Positions 1-9,792 of a stretch of 64,000 nucleotides of DNA are shown here, piece after piece. Position 1 is the first letter of the stretch. Every line of letters starts with the position of its first letter. The DNA is taken from the NCBI RefSeq assembly GCF_018614075.1, contig NZ_JAGGOZ010000046.1:1-64000 (forward strand), written 5' to 3'. A program made the position numbers and the translations under genes. The notes below the pieces were generated by a model, which made no database searches, was not told where the DNA came from, and was given only the letters and a program-made list of their open reading frames with translations. Source of the stretch: Streptomyces sp. ISL-94. Lineage in GTDB: Bacteria > Actinomycetota > Actinomycetes > Streptomycetales > Streptomycetaceae.

Positions 1-723
1 CAGCAGCCGGTAGCCCTCGGTCTCGAGCTTGATGCCGCCGTCCGCCAGCTGAGCGAGCACGTACTCGACCACGTGCTCCTTGATGTCGGGGGCCAGCAGC
101 GCCTCCAGGTCGATGTCGGAGGCGTGCTGCGAGGAGACGACGACCGTGTCGAGGCGGACGGCCTTGTCTCCGTCGTACTCGATGGTGACCTGCGTCTTGC
201 CGTCCGGACGGAGGTACGGGAGCGTGCCGTTCTTGCGGACCTCCGACAGCCGGCGGGAGAGCCGGTGGGCCAGGTGGATCGGAAGCGGCATGAGCTCGGG
301 GGTCTCGTCGCAGGCGTAGCCGAACATCAGGCCCTGGTCGCCGGCGCCCTGCTTGTCGAGCTCGTCCTCATCGCCCTCGACCCGGTTCTCGTACGCCGTG
401 TCGACGCCCTGCGCGATGTCCGGGGACTGCGCGCCGATGGAGACGGAGACACCGCAGGAGGCGCCGTCGAATCCCTTGACGGAGGAGTCGTAGCCGATCT
501 CCAGGATCTTCTCGCGCACGAGCTGTGCGATCGGCGCGTACGCCTGCGTCGTCACCTCGCCCGCGATGTGCACGAGACCGGTCGTGATCAGCGTCTCGAC
601 CGCGACGCGCGAGGCGGGGTCCTGGGCGAGCAGCGCGTCGAGGATCGTGTCGCTGATCTGGTCGGCGATCTTGTCGGGGTGTCCCTCGGTCACGGACTCC
701 GAGGTGAACAGACGACGGGACAT
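1..723 (-). CDS. metK: S-adenosylmethionine synthetase, 5' part (runs off the window)
   Basis: The leftward reading frame opens at ATG 723 with [18 protein letters not shown], the classic MetK N-terminus containing the GHPDK substrate-binding motif. About 240 of some 400 residues are in the window; the C-terminal part lies beyond position 1. [17 protein letters not shown] and DQGLMFGYA also match MetK signatures. The enzyme makes S-adenosylmethionine from methionine and ATP in the cytoplasm. This is a housekeeping gene and probably marks the left boundary of the biosynthetic region, though it would also feed the methyltransferases and radical SAM enzyme found here. Confidence 0.97.
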   Translation of the reverse strand, partial: MSRRLFTSESVTEGHPDKIADQISDTILDALLAQDPASRVAVETLITTGLVHIAGEVTTQAYAPIAQLVREKILEIGYDSSVKGFDGASCGVSVSIGAQSPDIAQGVDTAYENRVEGDEDELDKQGAGDQGLMFGYACDETPELMPLPIHLAHRLSRRLSEVRKNGTLPYLRPDGKTQVTIEYDGDKAVRLDTVVVSSQHASDIDLEALLAPDIKEHVVEYVLAQLADGGIKLETEGYRLL

Positions 724-781
724 GTCACTCCTGGTGGTGTGGGACGGGGCGTCGTGTCGGACGGGTGCAGGGCAAGGGCGG

Positions 782-3241
782 TCAGGTCCGGGCGGTGGTG
801 GTGGCCGCCGCGGCCGTCTCCAGGGTCCGGGCGAGGGCGCGGACCGGGTCGGGGCCACCGCCTTCGGTGGTGAGGGTGCCGCCGATCGCGACGAGGGGCG
901 GGTGCCAGCCGTGCGAGGCGATGCGTTCGGCGACCTCGCCTGCGAGGGAGCCCGCGCCGGAGAACCCGCCCAGCAGCAGCGGCTCGCCCCGGGCGAGGGC
1001 GGGCCGGAGCGCGGCCAGTACGGTCCGTGCGTCGGCGGGCGGCCGTACGGTGGTCAGCGCCTGCGGGCCGGGGTAGGCCTCGGCGAGCGCGTCGTAACAG
1101 CCGGGCGGTGCGTCGGGCGGCGGGACCAGGCAGATCGTGCCGGCGCCGGTACGGGCCGCCGCGCGCAGGATGCGCAGCGTGCGGGCGGCGGCCGCCGGCC
1201 GGGCCACGCGGGGCACCGGGCTGCCGTCGAGCAGCGCCAGGACCTCGGCGACGGTGGTGGTTTCGCCGGCGGCGTCGGGCAGTTGGCGCAGCAGCAGGGT
1301 GGTCTGGGCGAGGGTCTCGGCGGCATCGGAATCGGCGACGCGCGCCCGGTCGTAGACGGAGGTGAGGACGAGCCCGCCTTCGGCGTCGTGGTGCGCCGTG
1401 ACGGCGAACGGCAGCGCGGTGTGCGCCCCGATGGCCTCGGCGGCACCGACCCGTACCCCCTCGGCGGCGAGCTCGGCGTGGACGGGATCGTCGACGGGCC
1501 CGGCGGGCGCCTTCGACTCGAAGGCGATGACCGAATCGGGAACCCGGCGCGCGTCGCCCCCGAAGCCGAGCCCGTCGCCGGGGCCGGTGCCGGGGCCGGT
1601 GACCGGGCCGTCGCCGAGGCCGGTGCCCCCTTCAGCGCCGGAGCCGGAGTCCGGCACAGAGCCCAAGCCGGCGCCAGGGCCGACGCCCACGTCGGCGCCC
1701 CCTTCAGCGCCGGAGCCGGAGCCGGAGCCGGAGCCCGGCCCAGGGCCGGAGCCGGAGCCCGGCCCAGGGCCGAGCCCGGAGACCGGGTCCGCGCCCGCGC
1801 CGGTGCCTGTGCCCGGGTCGGTGTCCGTGTGGGTACCCGCGCCCGCGCCCGCGGCAGGGAGGCCCGCAGCGCGGGCGGACCACTGGGCCGCCTGGCGCGG
1901 GGAGACCCATTCGTAGGAGGCCCGGTCCAGGGCCTGGTCCGTCAGCGTGGTGAGGAGGGCGGTCAGCGGGGCGGACGGGTCGATACGGACGTGCAGCGGG
2001 AGGGCGCTGCGCAGCGGACCCGGGAGGCGGTCGGCGCCGGGGAGGGGGATGCCGCGGCCCGAGACGGCCGCCGCGAAGGCGACCGCGGGCGCGCCCGGGG
2101 CGGCACGGTGGAGCTGGAGGGCCCACACCGCGTGCAGGGCCGTGCTCTCCGTCGCGCCCCGGCCCGCCGCCCAGTTCCGCAGGCGCAGCGCCTCGTACGG
2201 GGTGAGCCGCTGCCGGGTCCGCCCGTGGCCGCGCGGCCGCGAACCGCTTCCCGAGGCCCGCTCCGGTCGCCCCGGCAGGCCGGCGGCGCCCGGCGGGGCC
2301 CCGGCGCGGGACCAGAACACCCGGGCCGGTGCCGGGTCCTGCCGGGCCAGCCAGCGCATGTGGTCGCGGATGTCGGGCCGCCGCTCGCTGCCGAGCGGCC
2401 GCCCGTCGGCGAGGTAGGCCCGGTACAGCGTGCGCTGGAGCACCCGTGCGCTCCAGCCGTCGAGCAGCGCCTGATGGTAGGTCAGCAGCACCCTGAAGAC
2501 CTGCCCCGGCTCCTCCAGCAGCGCGATCCGCAGCGCGGTGCCCGGCCGGTACAGGTCGAACTCCCGCATCCGCTCGCTCAGCAGCAGCGCATGCCAGTCG
2601 GCGCTGCCCCGCGCGTGCCGTTCCAGTTGCGGCGCGGCGTGCGGGTGTACGGCCACGAGCGGTACGGCGCCGGGCGCCGCGGGCCTGGCCAGCGCGGTGC
2701 GCAGCACCGCCTCGCTGTCGTACAGCGTCTGCCAGGCGGCCGCGAACCGCCGGGCGTCCAGCGGTCCGTACCAGCGCCAGTGCAGCTGCTCGACGTGCAG
2801 CCCGGCGCCCGGGTGGGTCATCGCGTCCAGCAGTACGTCACGTTGCACGGGCGTGATGGGAAGCGGCCTTTCCGGTTCCGGGTCGACACGTTCGGCATGA
2901 CGGGCGTGCCGGGCATACCCCGAGCGCCCGGCACGCCCGGCACGCCCGGCATGGCCGGCGCCCCCGGCGTCTTCGGCGCCGCCCGGCTCCCGGGCGGCGT
3001 ACGGCTCCTCCCCCGCCGCCCCGCCTCCGGTCAGCAGGTCGGACAGCCGTCCCGCGGGGAACGGCGGCGGGGGCAGGGTGAGCGTGTGGTGGTGGGCGGT
3101 GTGCCGGTGCAGCGTCGGCGTGCACGGCGGCAGCAACGCGAGGGCGGCGGTGAGCGCGGCGGGGGTGAACCTGCCGTGGAGGTCGAGGGAGGTCGGAGGG
3201 CCGGGTCTGAGGACCACGGTCATGGCCACGGTGGCGGCCAT
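782..3241 (-). CDS. Free-standing NRPS condensation-like protein with a truncated thioesterase-like tail
   Basis: The 819-residue protein starts at ATG 3241 behind AGAGGAGG. The segment from [13 protein letters not shown] to [10 protein letters not shown] reads as an NRPS condensation domain. In the family HHxxxDG motif the second, catalytic His is Gln here (HQALLDG). A long Gly/Pro/Ser/Ala-rich repeat follows (DNA about 1560-1850). The C-terminus resembles an NRPS thioesterase around [14 protein letters not shown], but only about 60 residues follow the presumed Ser, too few for the usual Asp and His. No adenylation or carrier domain is attached. It lies downstream of the multicopper oxidase and may be co-transcribed with it. 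A structural or non-peptide-forming role is possible; the exact function is unknown. Confidence 0.7.
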   Translation of the reverse strand: MAATVAMTVVLRPGPPTSLDLHGRFTPAALTAALALLPPCTPTLHRHTAHHHTLTLPPPPFPAGRLSDLLTGGGAAGEEPYAAREPGGAEDAGGAGHAGRAGRAGRSGYARHARHAERVDPEPERPLPITPVQRDVLLDAMTHPGAGLHVEQLHWRWYGPLDARRFAAAWQTLYDSEAVLRTALARPAAPGAVPLVAVHPHAAPQLERHARGSADWHALLLSERMREFDLYRPGTALRIALLEEPGQVFRVLLTYHQALLDGWSARVLQRTLYRAYLADGRPLGSERRPDIRDHMRWLARQDPAPARVFWSRAGAPPGAAGLPGRPERASGSGSRPRGHGRTRQRLTPYEALRLRNWAAGRGATESTALHAVWALQLHRAAPGAPAVAFAAAVSGRGIPLPGADRLPGPLRSALPLHVRIDPSAPLTALLTTLTDQALDRASYEWVSPRQAAQWSARAAGLPAAGAGAGTHTDTDPGTGTGAGADPVSGLGPGPGSGSGPGPGSGSGSGSGAEGGADVGVGPGAGLGSVPDSGSGAEGGTGLGDGPVTGPGTGPGDGLGFGGDARRVPDSVIAFESKAPAGPVDDPVHAELAAEGVRVGAAEAIGAHTALPFAVTAHHDAEGGLVLTSVYDRARVADSDAAETLAQTTLLLRQLPDAAGETTTVAEVLALLDGSPVPRVARPAAAARTLRILRAAARTGAGTICLVPPPDAPPGCYDALAEAYPGPQALTTVRPPADARTVLAALRPALARGEPLLLGGFSGAGSLAGEVAERIASHGWHPPLVAIGGTLTTEGGGPDPVRALARTLETAAAATTTART

Positions 3242-3380
3242 CGGCTTCCCTCCTCTTCCCTTTCGGCTTCGGACTCATGTGGGGACTCGTGGGGGACACG
3301 GCCGGACATGGTCTGTTGCCGAGGATTCTTCCGCCCGGTCCTCGGCCCGTCCTTGAGCGCGCGTCGAGCGGCGAGCGCCC

Positions 3381-4856
3381 CTACCGGATGCGGAAGTTGG
3401 CCATCATCCCCATCGCCGAGTGGTCCAGGAGGTGGCAGTGGTAGACGTACGTCCCCTTGTACGTGTCGAAGGTGGCGTGCAGCTTCACCGTCTCGCCGGG
3501 GAAGAGGCGGACGGTGTCCTTCAGCCCGGCCTCGGCCGGCCCCACCGGGGCACCGCCCCGTTCCAGCACCCGGAACTGCACCAGGTGCATGTGGAAGTTG
3601 TGCGGAACGATCTTGTTCGCGTTGGTGACGGTCCAGATCTCCGAGGTGCCGTGTGCGATGGTCTGGTCGATGCGCTCGGGGGCCCACGCCTGGCCGTCCA
3701 TGAGCCCCCGCGGCTCCTGCCGGCCGTCCTCGTCCATGCTGAGGACGATGTTGCGCTGCACCGTCGCCGCCGGCATGGCCGGCAGCGTGCGCAGCACGTC
3801 CGGCACCCGGCTCGGGTCGGAGGCCGTCCGTACGACGTCGAAGCGCAGCACCTTGCCCACCTGGTCCGGCGTCCCCGGGCCCAGGGTGTTCTCCAGCACG
3901 ATCTTCGTGCCGACGGGGTAGCGGGAGAAGTCGACGACCACGTCCGCCCGCTCCCCCGGCGACAGCCCGACGGTGTCCGTCGTGAAGGGGCGTTCCAGCA
4001 GCCCGCCGTCCGTGCCGATCTGGACCATCTGGCCGCCGTCCGACAGGCGCAGCTGGAAGAAGCGCATGTTGGAGCAGTTCAGCAGCCGGAAGCGGTACTT
4101 GCGGGCGGCCACCTCGAAGTAGGGGGTGGGGCGGCCGTTGGCGAGGATGGTGGTCCGGCCGAAGACGTCGTCCATGACGTAGACCAGCTGCCCGGCCTCG
4201 TCGAAGCGGGCGTCGCGGAGCGCGATCGGGACCTCGTACTGGCCGGCCGGCAGCGGCAGCGACCGCTCGTTGTCGTCCGAGAGCAGGTAGGTGGCGGACA
4301 GGCCGCGGAAGACGTGCTCCGACTCCATGTGGTGGGCGTGGTCGTGGAACCACAGGCCGGCCCCCGGCTGCTCGTTCGGGTAGCTGTACGCGCGCGAGGT
4401 GCCCGGCCCGAAGGTGTCCATCGGGCCGCCGTCGTTCTCCGGTGAGACGCTGCCGCCGTGCAGGTGGACCGAGACCGGCATGGTGAGGGCGTTGCGGTGC
4501 CGGATCACCACCTTCCGTCCGCTGCGCGCGCGCAGCACGGGGCCCGGGAAGTGGCCGTCGTAGGTGAGGACCTTCGTCTGCACCCCCGGGATGATCTCCC
4601 GCGACACCTCCTTGATCGTGACGGCGTACGTGTCCTGGCCGCCCAGCTGGGATATCGGCGAGAGCACCGGCAGCGTCGGCATCCGCACGGTGAAGGGCGG
4701 CGGGACGGTGACCGCCTGCGCCCCCGCGGCTGCGGCGTCGGCGGCGGTGGCCTGCGCGGATCCGGCGCCGAGCAGCGGCGTCAGCCCGCCGGCGGTGAGC
4801 AGGCCGGCGCCGGTCGCGGCGATGGCGCCGCCGAGCACGCTGCGTCTGGTGACCAT
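3381..4856 (-). CDS. Tat-exported multicopper oxidase (CotA / bilirubin oxidase / phenoxazinone synthase type)
   Basis: ATG 4856 is chosen because AGGAGG lies just upstream and the protein then begins MVTRRSVLGG, a twin-arginine signal. The 491-residue protein carries the four copper-site blocks: HLHGG (about residue 128), WFHDHAHH (168), HNFHMH (418) and HCHLLDHSAMGMM (472-484). Its final Met is the usual axial ligand of this class. Such enzymes oxidise phenols, aminophenols or tetrapyrroles with O2, outside the membrane. In this locus it could couple or oxidise an aromatic intermediate; that is inference. It is transcribed divergently from the PLP decarboxylase, and the condensation-like gene follows 140 bases downstream. 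Confidence 0.9.
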   Translation of the reverse strand: MVTRRSVLGGAIAATGAGLLTAGGLTPLLGAGSAQATAADAAAAGAQAVTVPPPFTVRMPTLPVLSPISQLGGQDTYAVTIKEVSREIIPGVQTKVLTYDGHFPGPVLRARSGRKVVIRHRNALTMPVSVHLHGGSVSPENDGGPMDTFGPGTSRAYSYPNEQPGAGLWFHDHAHHMESEHVFRGLSATYLLSDDNERSLPLPAGQYEVPIALRDARFDEAGQLVYVMDDVFGRTTILANGRPTPYFEVAARKYRFRLLNCSNMRFFQLRLSDGGQMVQIGTDGGLLERPFTTDTVGLSPGERADVVVDFSRYPVGTKIVLENTLGPGTPDQVGKVLRFDVVRTASDPSRVPDVLRTLPAMPAATVQRNIVLSMDEDGRQEPRGLMDGQAWAPERIDQTIAHGTSEIWTVTNANKIVPHNFHMHLVQFRVLERGGAPVGPAEAGLKDTVRLFPGETVKLHATFDTYKGTYVYHCHLLDHSAMGMMANFRIR

Positions 4857-5023
4857 GGAATGTCCTCCTGGGAAGGGGTGGGGTGCGCGCGGGCGGCCGG
4901 GGCAGGGCCGATCGCGCTGCCGGCAGCGGGCGAGCGGTACTCCTCGCACAGGCGGCGCGCCGCGAGTGCACCAGACCCGGCTTGCGCATCACTCGAGCCC
5001 AGATGGGGGGCGGGCGTTCGGCG

Positions 5024-5041
5024 TTGCGCGGGCCTTGCGGG
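5024..5041 (+). promoter_or_regulatory. SARP-type heptamer pair before the decarboxylase operon
   Basis: TTGCGCG and TTGCGGG are separated by GGCC, giving the 11-base period typical of SARP binding sites. The same motif recurs at 21163-21180 and 24528-24593. It lies about 90 bases before the GTG of the decarboxylase and reads in that gene's direction. Confidence 0.6.
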
Positions 5042-5127
5042 CCCTGGGCAAGGCTCCTCGTGTGTACGTACGACCGCGTACGCGCGACTCGTGCCGCCGA
5101 TCGGGGCGGCCGCTGGGGGAGGCACCC

Positions 5128-6522
5128 GTGGATCTGAACGACCTGCGCGACTTACGCGACTGGCTGCCGCGCGCGCTCGGGGTGGCCGAGCGGTGGGGCG
5201 GGCAGTTCGGCCCGTACGAGACCCACGAGGCGCACCGGATCGACCCCGACGCGTTCACCGAGGCCTTCGACCGCCTCGCCAAGCGGATGGACCACAACTA
5301 TCCCTTCTTCCACCCGCGTTACGCCGGACAAATGGTCAAGCCGCCGCATCCGGCGGCCGTCACCGGCTACCTGACGGCGATGCTCTTCAACCCCAACAAC
5401 CACGCCGCGGAGGGCGGCCCCGCGACCACCGGGATGGAACGCGAGGCGGTCGCCGCGCTGGCCGGCATGTTCGGACTGGACGCGCACGTCGGGCACCTCA
5501 CCACCAGCGGCACGATGGCCAACCTGGAGGCCCTGTACGTCGCCCGGCAGCTGCACCCGGACCGCGGCATCGCGTACAGCTCCGAATGCCACTACACCCA
5601 CGAGCGGATGTGCCACGTCCTGGGCATGGAGGGCCACCGCATCCCGGCCGACGCGCGCGGCCGCATCGACCTCGGCGCGCTGGAGGGAGCGCTGCGCGGC
5701 GGGCGGATCGGCACCGTCGTCGTCACCACCGGCACGACCGGCCTGGGGGCGGTCGACCCCGTGCACGAGGTGCTGCCGCTGGCGCGCCGGTACGGGGCGC
5801 GGGTGCACGTCGACGCGGCGTACGGCGGCTTCTACGCGATCCTCGGCCGGGCGGGTGCGGACGGCGTCGACCCGGCGCCCTGGCAGGCGATCGCCGGGTG
5901 CGACTCGGTGGTCGTGGACCCGCACAAGCAGGGGCTGCAGCCGTACGGCTGCGGGGCGGTGCTCTTCCCGGATCCGCGCGCCGGGCGGCACTTCGCGCAC
6001 GACTCCCCGTACACCTACTTCACCGACGCGGAGCTGCACCTGGGCGAGATCAGCCTGGAGTGCTCGCGGGCGGGCGCGGCGGCCGCCGCCCTGTGGCTGA
6101 CCCTGCAGCTGCTGCCGCTGACCCCGGACGGCTTCGGGCGGATCCTCGCCGCGAACCGGCGGGCCGCGCTGCGGTGGGCGGACCTGCTGACCGCGTCCGA
6201 CGAGCTGGAGCTGTACCAGCGCCCGGACCTCGACATCGTGACGTACTTCCCGGCGACCGCCGACGGCTCCCTGTCCTCGATCGACGCGGCGTCGGACCGG
6301 CTGCTGCGCGACGGCATGACGGCGGAGGCGGACCCGGTGTTCCTCAGCGTGCTGCGCGCGGACGCCGACGCGTTCGTACGGCGCCACCCGCGCGTGGTGC
6401 GGGACGCGGAGGCGGCGCGGGTGATCCGCAGCGTCCTGATCAAACCGGAGTCCGAGCACTACCTGCCGGCCCTGCACACCCGCGTGGCAGAACTCGCGGC
6501 CCACGGCCGCGCCGCGCTCTGA
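5128..6522 (+). CDS. PLP-dependent group II amino-acid decarboxylase
   Basis: GTG 5128 follows GGGGGAGG and gives 464 residues. The fold-type I decarboxylase motifs are clear: the TSGTMANLEAL substrate/cofactor region, TTGTTGLGAVDP, HVDAAYGG (residues 226 on, the PLP-nitrogen Asp) and DPHKQG (Lys about 265, the Schiff-base lysine). The family removes CO2 from L-amino acids such as tyrosine, aspartate, tryptophan or diaminobutyrate; the substrate cannot be read from sequence. The next genes are an acetyltransferase and a DUF-type protein on the same strand. The SARP-type repeat upstream matches those of the core operons, suggesting it makes an amine building block for the same pathway. Confidence 0.88.
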   Translation: MDLNDLRDLRDWLPRALGVAERWGGQFGPYETHEAHRIDPDAFTEAFDRLAKRMDHNYPFFHPRYAGQMVKPPHPAAVTGYLTAMLFNPNNHAAEGGPATTGMEREAVAALAGMFGLDAHVGHLTTSGTMANLEALYVARQLHPDRGIAYSSECHYTHERMCHVLGMEGHRIPADARGRIDLGALEGALRGGRIGTVVVTTGTTGLGAVDPVHEVLPLARRYGARVHVDAAYGGFYAILGRAGADGVDPAPWQAIAGCDSVVVDPHKQGLQPYGCGAVLFPDPRAGRHFAHDSPYTYFTDAELHLGEISLECSRAGAAAAALWLTLQLLPLTPDGFGRILAANRRAALRWADLLTASDELELYQRPDLDIVTYFPATADGSLSSIDAASDRLLRDGMTAEADPVFLSVLRADADAFVRRHPRVVRDAEAARVIRSVLIKPESEHYLPALHTRVAELAAHGRAAL

Positions 6523-6565
6523 CCCCCGTCCACCCTCCATCCCTTCACCCGACCGGAGGCTTCCC

Positions 6566-7165
6566 TTGTCCGCCTTGTCTTCCCCGTCCGTGAACCGGCC
6601 GGCCCCATCGGCCGTCACCCACCTCTCCGCCCTCCTCGCCACCTCCTTCCACGAGGACGCGCTGACCCGCTGGATGATCCCCGACGAGCGGCTGCGGGCC
6701 GAGCTGCTGCCCGGGTTCTTCCGGGTGTTCGTGGAACTGTCGGCCGCCCACGACGGGGTGCTCACCACCCCGGACGGCGACGCGGTGCTGCTCTTCCTGC
6801 CGCCCGGCGCCGAGCCGGACGAGGCGGCCCTGGACGCGGCCTTCGCCGCCGCCCTGGGCGAGCACGCGGACGCGATGCGCGCCATCGCCGCCCTCCAGGA
6901 GGAACGGCATCCGCACGGCCCTCCGCACTACTACGTCTCCTTCGGAGCGGTCCGCCCCGGCCGGCAGCAGGGCGGCCTGATCTCCGGGCTCCTCGGCCGG
7001 CTGCTGGCCCGCGCGGACGCCGAGGGCGTCGGCCTGTACACGGAGGCCAGCTCCCCGGGCGGCGAGGCCGCGAGCCGGCGCGCCGGCTTCGAGCGCCTGG
7101 GCGGGGACATCGCCCTGCCCGACGGCGGACCCGTACTGCGACCCATGTGGAGGGAACCCCGATGA
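6566..7165 (+). CDS. GNAT-family N-acetyltransferase
   Basis: A TTG start at 6566 is supported by CCGGAGG six bases upstream and yields 199 residues. The C-terminal half has the GNAT acetyl-CoA pattern around RPGRQQGGLISGLLGRLLARADAEG, followed by the beta-bulge strand VGLYTEASS and a RRAGFERLG helix typical of the family end. These enzymes move acetyl from acetyl-CoA to an amine. It lies 43 bases after the decarboxylase and overlaps the next gene by ATGA, so it may acetylate the amine made by the decarboxylase; that is inference from position only. Confidence 0.8.
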   Translation: MSALSSPSVNRPAPSAVTHLSALLATSFHEDALTRWMIPDERLRAELLPGFFRVFVELSAAHDGVLTTPDGDAVLLFLPPGAEPDEAALDAAFAAALGEHADAMRAIAALQEERHPHGPPHYYVSFGAVRPGRQQGGLISGLLGRLLARADAEGVGLYTEASSPGGEAASRRAGFERLGGDIALPDGGPVLRPMWREPR

Positions 7166-7797
7166 GGGGAGACGATCTGATCCAGTCGTGGACCGCCGGC
7201 GAGATAGCCCGCGGGAAGGCACCGGCGGAGCACCTCGGACCGCTGCTCCAAGTCCTCGTGTGGAGCCGGGACTTCCTGGTCTCCAGCCACCCCGAGCTGG
7301 GCCGCACCGGGCCGGTGTGCCCGTACACCCAGCCCTCGCTGCGCAAGGAGCTGTTCCACCTCGCCGTGCCGTCCGCCGGCTGCGAGGACCTGGCCTCGGC
7401 GGTCGACTCGCTGCGCACCCGCCACGCGGTCCTCTCGGAGCCGCTGTCGCCGGAGGACCGCGAACTCCTGACCATCCTCCTGGTCCTGCCGGGCTTCGAC
7501 CCGACGGACTCGGTGGAGCTGGACGAACTCCAGCGCAAGGCGAAGGACGAGTTCGTGGCGGAGGGGCTGATGATCGGCCAGTTCCACCCGGTGTGCGAGG
7601 AGCCGGGCCTCTACAACGAGGCCTTCCGCCCGCTGCGCGCCCCGCTCCCCCTGCTGGCGGTCCGCAAGCTCCTGGTCTTCGACCTCCCGTTCCTGGTGAG
7701 CGACGACTTCCACATGGACCACTACCTCCAGCGCTTCGCTCCGGCCATTCCGGCCCGCGTCCGCGACCAGCTGGTGAGCCGGGTGGTGGCCGCCTGA
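7162..7797 (+). CDS. Uncharacterised protein, DUF6875-like
   Basis: ATG 7162 overlaps the acetyltransferase stop (ATGA), which decides this start over a GTG at 7147. The 211-residue protein has no membrane segment or signal. The stretch GRTGPVCPYTQPSLRKELF with its VCPY core, and later FHPVCEEPGLYNEAFRPL, resemble what I remember of the actinobacterial DUF6875 family. I am not certain of that assignment. Function is unknown. Tight coupling to the decarboxylase and acetyltransferase suggests a shared small-molecule step. The operon ends at the hairpin just downstream. Confidence 0.6.
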   Translation: MRGDDLIQSWTAGEIARGKAPAEHLGPLLQVLVWSRDFLVSSHPELGRTGPVCPYTQPSLRKELFHLAVPSAGCEDLASAVDSLRTRHAVLSEPLSPEDRELLTILLVLPGFDPTDSVELDELQRKAKDEFVAEGLMIGQFHPVCEEPGLYNEAFRPLRAPLPLLAVRKLLVFDLPFLVSDDFHMDHYLQRFAPAIPARVRDQLVSRVVAA

Positions 7798-7812
7798 CCC
7801 CTGATACGGCTC

Positions 7813-7843
7813 CGGCCCCGGGTGCGCCATGCGACCGGGGCCG
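7813..7843 (+). terminator. GC-rich hairpin after the decarboxylase operon
   Basis: CGGCCCCGG (7813-7821) and CCGGGGCCG (7835-7843) form a nine-base stem around a 13-base loop, 15 bases after the stop at 7797. There is no T run, as is common in Streptomyces. Confidence 0.6.
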
Positions 7844-7989
7844 CGGTCGCGTGTCCGAAACCCGCCCCGTCCTCGCCCGGCATCCGGACGCAGGCTTGTG
7901 ACACCCGTGGGTAACGATCACGCTTCGCCGTGCCGGGCCCGCAGCTGTCGGGGCTCGTGCTTCGAAGAGCGGCGATGTGCGGAGGCGGA

Positions 7990-9147
7990 GTGACGGAGAC
8001 GGTGGATGCGCCGGGGGTCGAGGCGGTGGTGCGGGGTGACGCGGCACTGCTGGAGGACGATCTGGCCGGGTTCCTCGGCTCGCTGACCGCCGCACCAGCG
8101 GGCCCGGGCCCGGCGGCATCGGTGTACGACGCCGCGCTGCGGCGTTCCCTGTACGGGCCGGTCGCGGACGCCGTCGGCTCCAAGGCGGGGCAGGAGGCGC
8201 TGCCGCCCGCCGCCGGGGCGCCGGGGAGCGGCCGGGCCCCGCTGCGCCCCTCGATGGTGTACTGGGCCTACCGCAACTACCGGGGCTTCCCCAACGAGCC
8301 CGGCCGCCAGGCATCCCCGGCGGAGCTGGCAGCGGTCCGCCGGGCGGCAGTTGCCGTACGGATCCTGCTGAAGGCCGCCGTCGCGATCGACGACATCCAG
8401 GACGGCAGCGGCGTCCGCTACGGCGAGGCCGCGCTCCACGTCACCCATGGCATACCCCTCGCCCTCAATGCCGGCTCCTGGCTGATCACGGCCGCTCTGG
8501 GGCATGCGGCCGACCCCGCCGTCGTGGCGAGCCTGGTGCGGGCGGTCGGCCAGGGCCTGACCGGCCAGGCCGTCGACCTGTCCACGCGCTCGCCGCAGAC
8601 CCGCGCCGAGCTGATGGCCGCGCCCCACGCGGCGCGTGTGGAGTTCTGGGAGTCGACGGCCGCGCTCAAGACCGGGACGCTGTTCCGGATGCCGCTCGAC
8701 GCGGCGATGGCGGCCCTGGACGTCGTCGAGGACGAGCGGCGCGCGCTGGACGGCGCCATGCGCGCACTCGGTCTGGCGAGCCAGCTGTTCAACGACCTGA
8801 CCGACTTCGTGCCGGAGCTCGGCGGGGCCAAGACCCACGAGGACTTCGACGGACTGGGCAACCGGGTCGTCCTCGAACTGCTCGGCTCCGCGCCGCCCGC
8901 GGGGCGCGCCCCGGACGAGCCGGCCGGCACGTGGCTGAAGCCGTTCGTCCTCGGCCATCCGAAGCTGGAGGGGACGCTCCTTCGGCTCGCGGCGGAAGCG
9001 GTCGAGCTGAAGCGCGCGGCCAAGGAGGCCGTGCACGGCCTGTGCCGCTCGGAGCGCAGCGCGGCGTACTTCGACGTGACGGTCGAACGCAAGGGGCACC
9101 TCATCGACCGTCTGTACCGGACGCTCCGGCAGCGGAGCGGCGCGTGA
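7990..9147 (+). CDS. Isoprenyl diphosphate synthase (polyprenyl synthetase family)
   Basis: GTG 7990 has GGAGG immediately upstream and gives 385 residues; ATG 7975 is an in-frame alternative. The first Asp-rich motif is DDIQD (in AAVAIDDIQDGSGVRYG) and the second is the weaker NDLTDF, both positioned as in all-trans isoprenyl diphosphate synthases. Such enzymes join isopentenyl diphosphate to an allylic diphosphate. The second motif is not a full DDxxD, so it could be a shorter-chain enzyme or a related terpene-type enzyme. The heme oxygenase follows with a GTGA overlap. Its relation to the pyrrole/indole operon is unproven. Confidence 0.82.
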   Translation: MTETVDAPGVEAVVRGDAALLEDDLAGFLGSLTAAPAGPGPAASVYDAALRRSLYGPVADAVGSKAGQEALPPAAGAPGSGRAPLRPSMVYWAYRNYRGFPNEPGRQASPAELAAVRRAAVAVRILLKAAVAIDDIQDGSGVRYGEAALHVTHGIPLALNAGSWLITAALGHAADPAVVASLVRAVGQGLTGQAVDLSTRSPQTRAELMAAPHAARVEFWESTAALKTGTLFRMPLDAAMAALDVVEDERRALDGAMRALGLASQLFNDLTDFVPELGGAKTHEDFDGLGNRVVLELLGSAPPAGRAPDEPAGTWLKPFVLGHPKLEGTLLRLAAEAVELKRAAKEAVHGLCRSERSAAYFDVTVERKGHLIDRLYRTLRQRSGA

Positions 9148-9773
9148 GCGCCACGGTGGTCGAGCGCCTGCGGTCGGGCACCCGCGCCTGGCACGACGGC
9201 CTGGAGAGCACCCGGTTCGCGACCGCGATGACCGCCGGGACCCTCCCGCTCGACCGGTACGTCGGGCAGCTCACCGCCTACGGCGTGGTGCTGGAGGCGC
9301 TCGAGGACGAACTGTCGCGCGCCACCAGTCCGTCCGTCGGCTCGGTGTGGTCGGCGGACCTGGGCAAACTTCCCCTCGTCGAGCGCGACCTGGCGTACTT
9401 CGCCGGCGCCGGCGGCGCCCCGGTGCCCTGGGCGGCCGCGGAGGCGGGGGCGTTCGCGCGGGAGATCCGCCGTGCCGCGGCATCGGACCCCCGGGCGCTG
9501 CTCGGGTTCCTGTACGTCATGGAGGGCTCCACGCTCGGCGGCCTGGTCCTGCGCCCGTACGTCGCCGCGGCCTACGGGCTGCACACCGGGGACGGCGTGG
9601 CCTACTACGGCAGCGGCGACCGCGCACGCTGGGCGCGCTTCACCGCGCGCATGAACGGGGCACTGACCGAACCCGGGGCACAGGACCGCGTCATCGCCGC
9701 CGCCCGCCGGGCCTGCCGGCACACCGCCGCGATCGCCCGCGCCCTGTCCGCGGGCCTGCCCCCGGGCCCGTGA
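9144..9773 (+). CDS. Biliverdin-producing heme oxygenase
   Basis: GTG 9144 overlaps the preceding TGA. The 209-residue all-helical protein shows the proximal-His region TRAWHDGLES near the N-terminus and the distal-helix motif YVMEGSTLGGLVL, a variant of the heme oxygenase family pattern with the flexible glycines that cover heme. The reaction opens heme to biliverdin, CO and iron using electrons from a reductase. Translational coupling to an isoprenyl synthase is unusual for a housekeeping heme oxygenase. Iron recovery and pigment formation are both possible roles. Confidence 0.85.
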   Translation: MSATVVERLRSGTRAWHDGLESTRFATAMTAGTLPLDRYVGQLTAYGVVLEALEDELSRATSPSVGSVWSADLGKLPLVERDLAYFAGAGGAPVPWAAAEAGAFAREIRRAAASDPRALLGFLYVMEGSTLGGLVLRPYVAAAYGLHTGDGVAYYGSGDRARWARFTARMNGALTEPGAQDRVIAAARRACRHTAAIARALSAGLPPGP

Positions 9774-9792
9774 CCCGGCGCGGCCGCGGGCT

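Noticed and set aside
566..3628. Very long plus-strand open frame opposite the condensation-like gene
   Set aside because: It is a GC-codon shadow: Arg/Gly-rich, no domain pattern, no ribosome-binding site. The minus frame has clear NRPS motifs.
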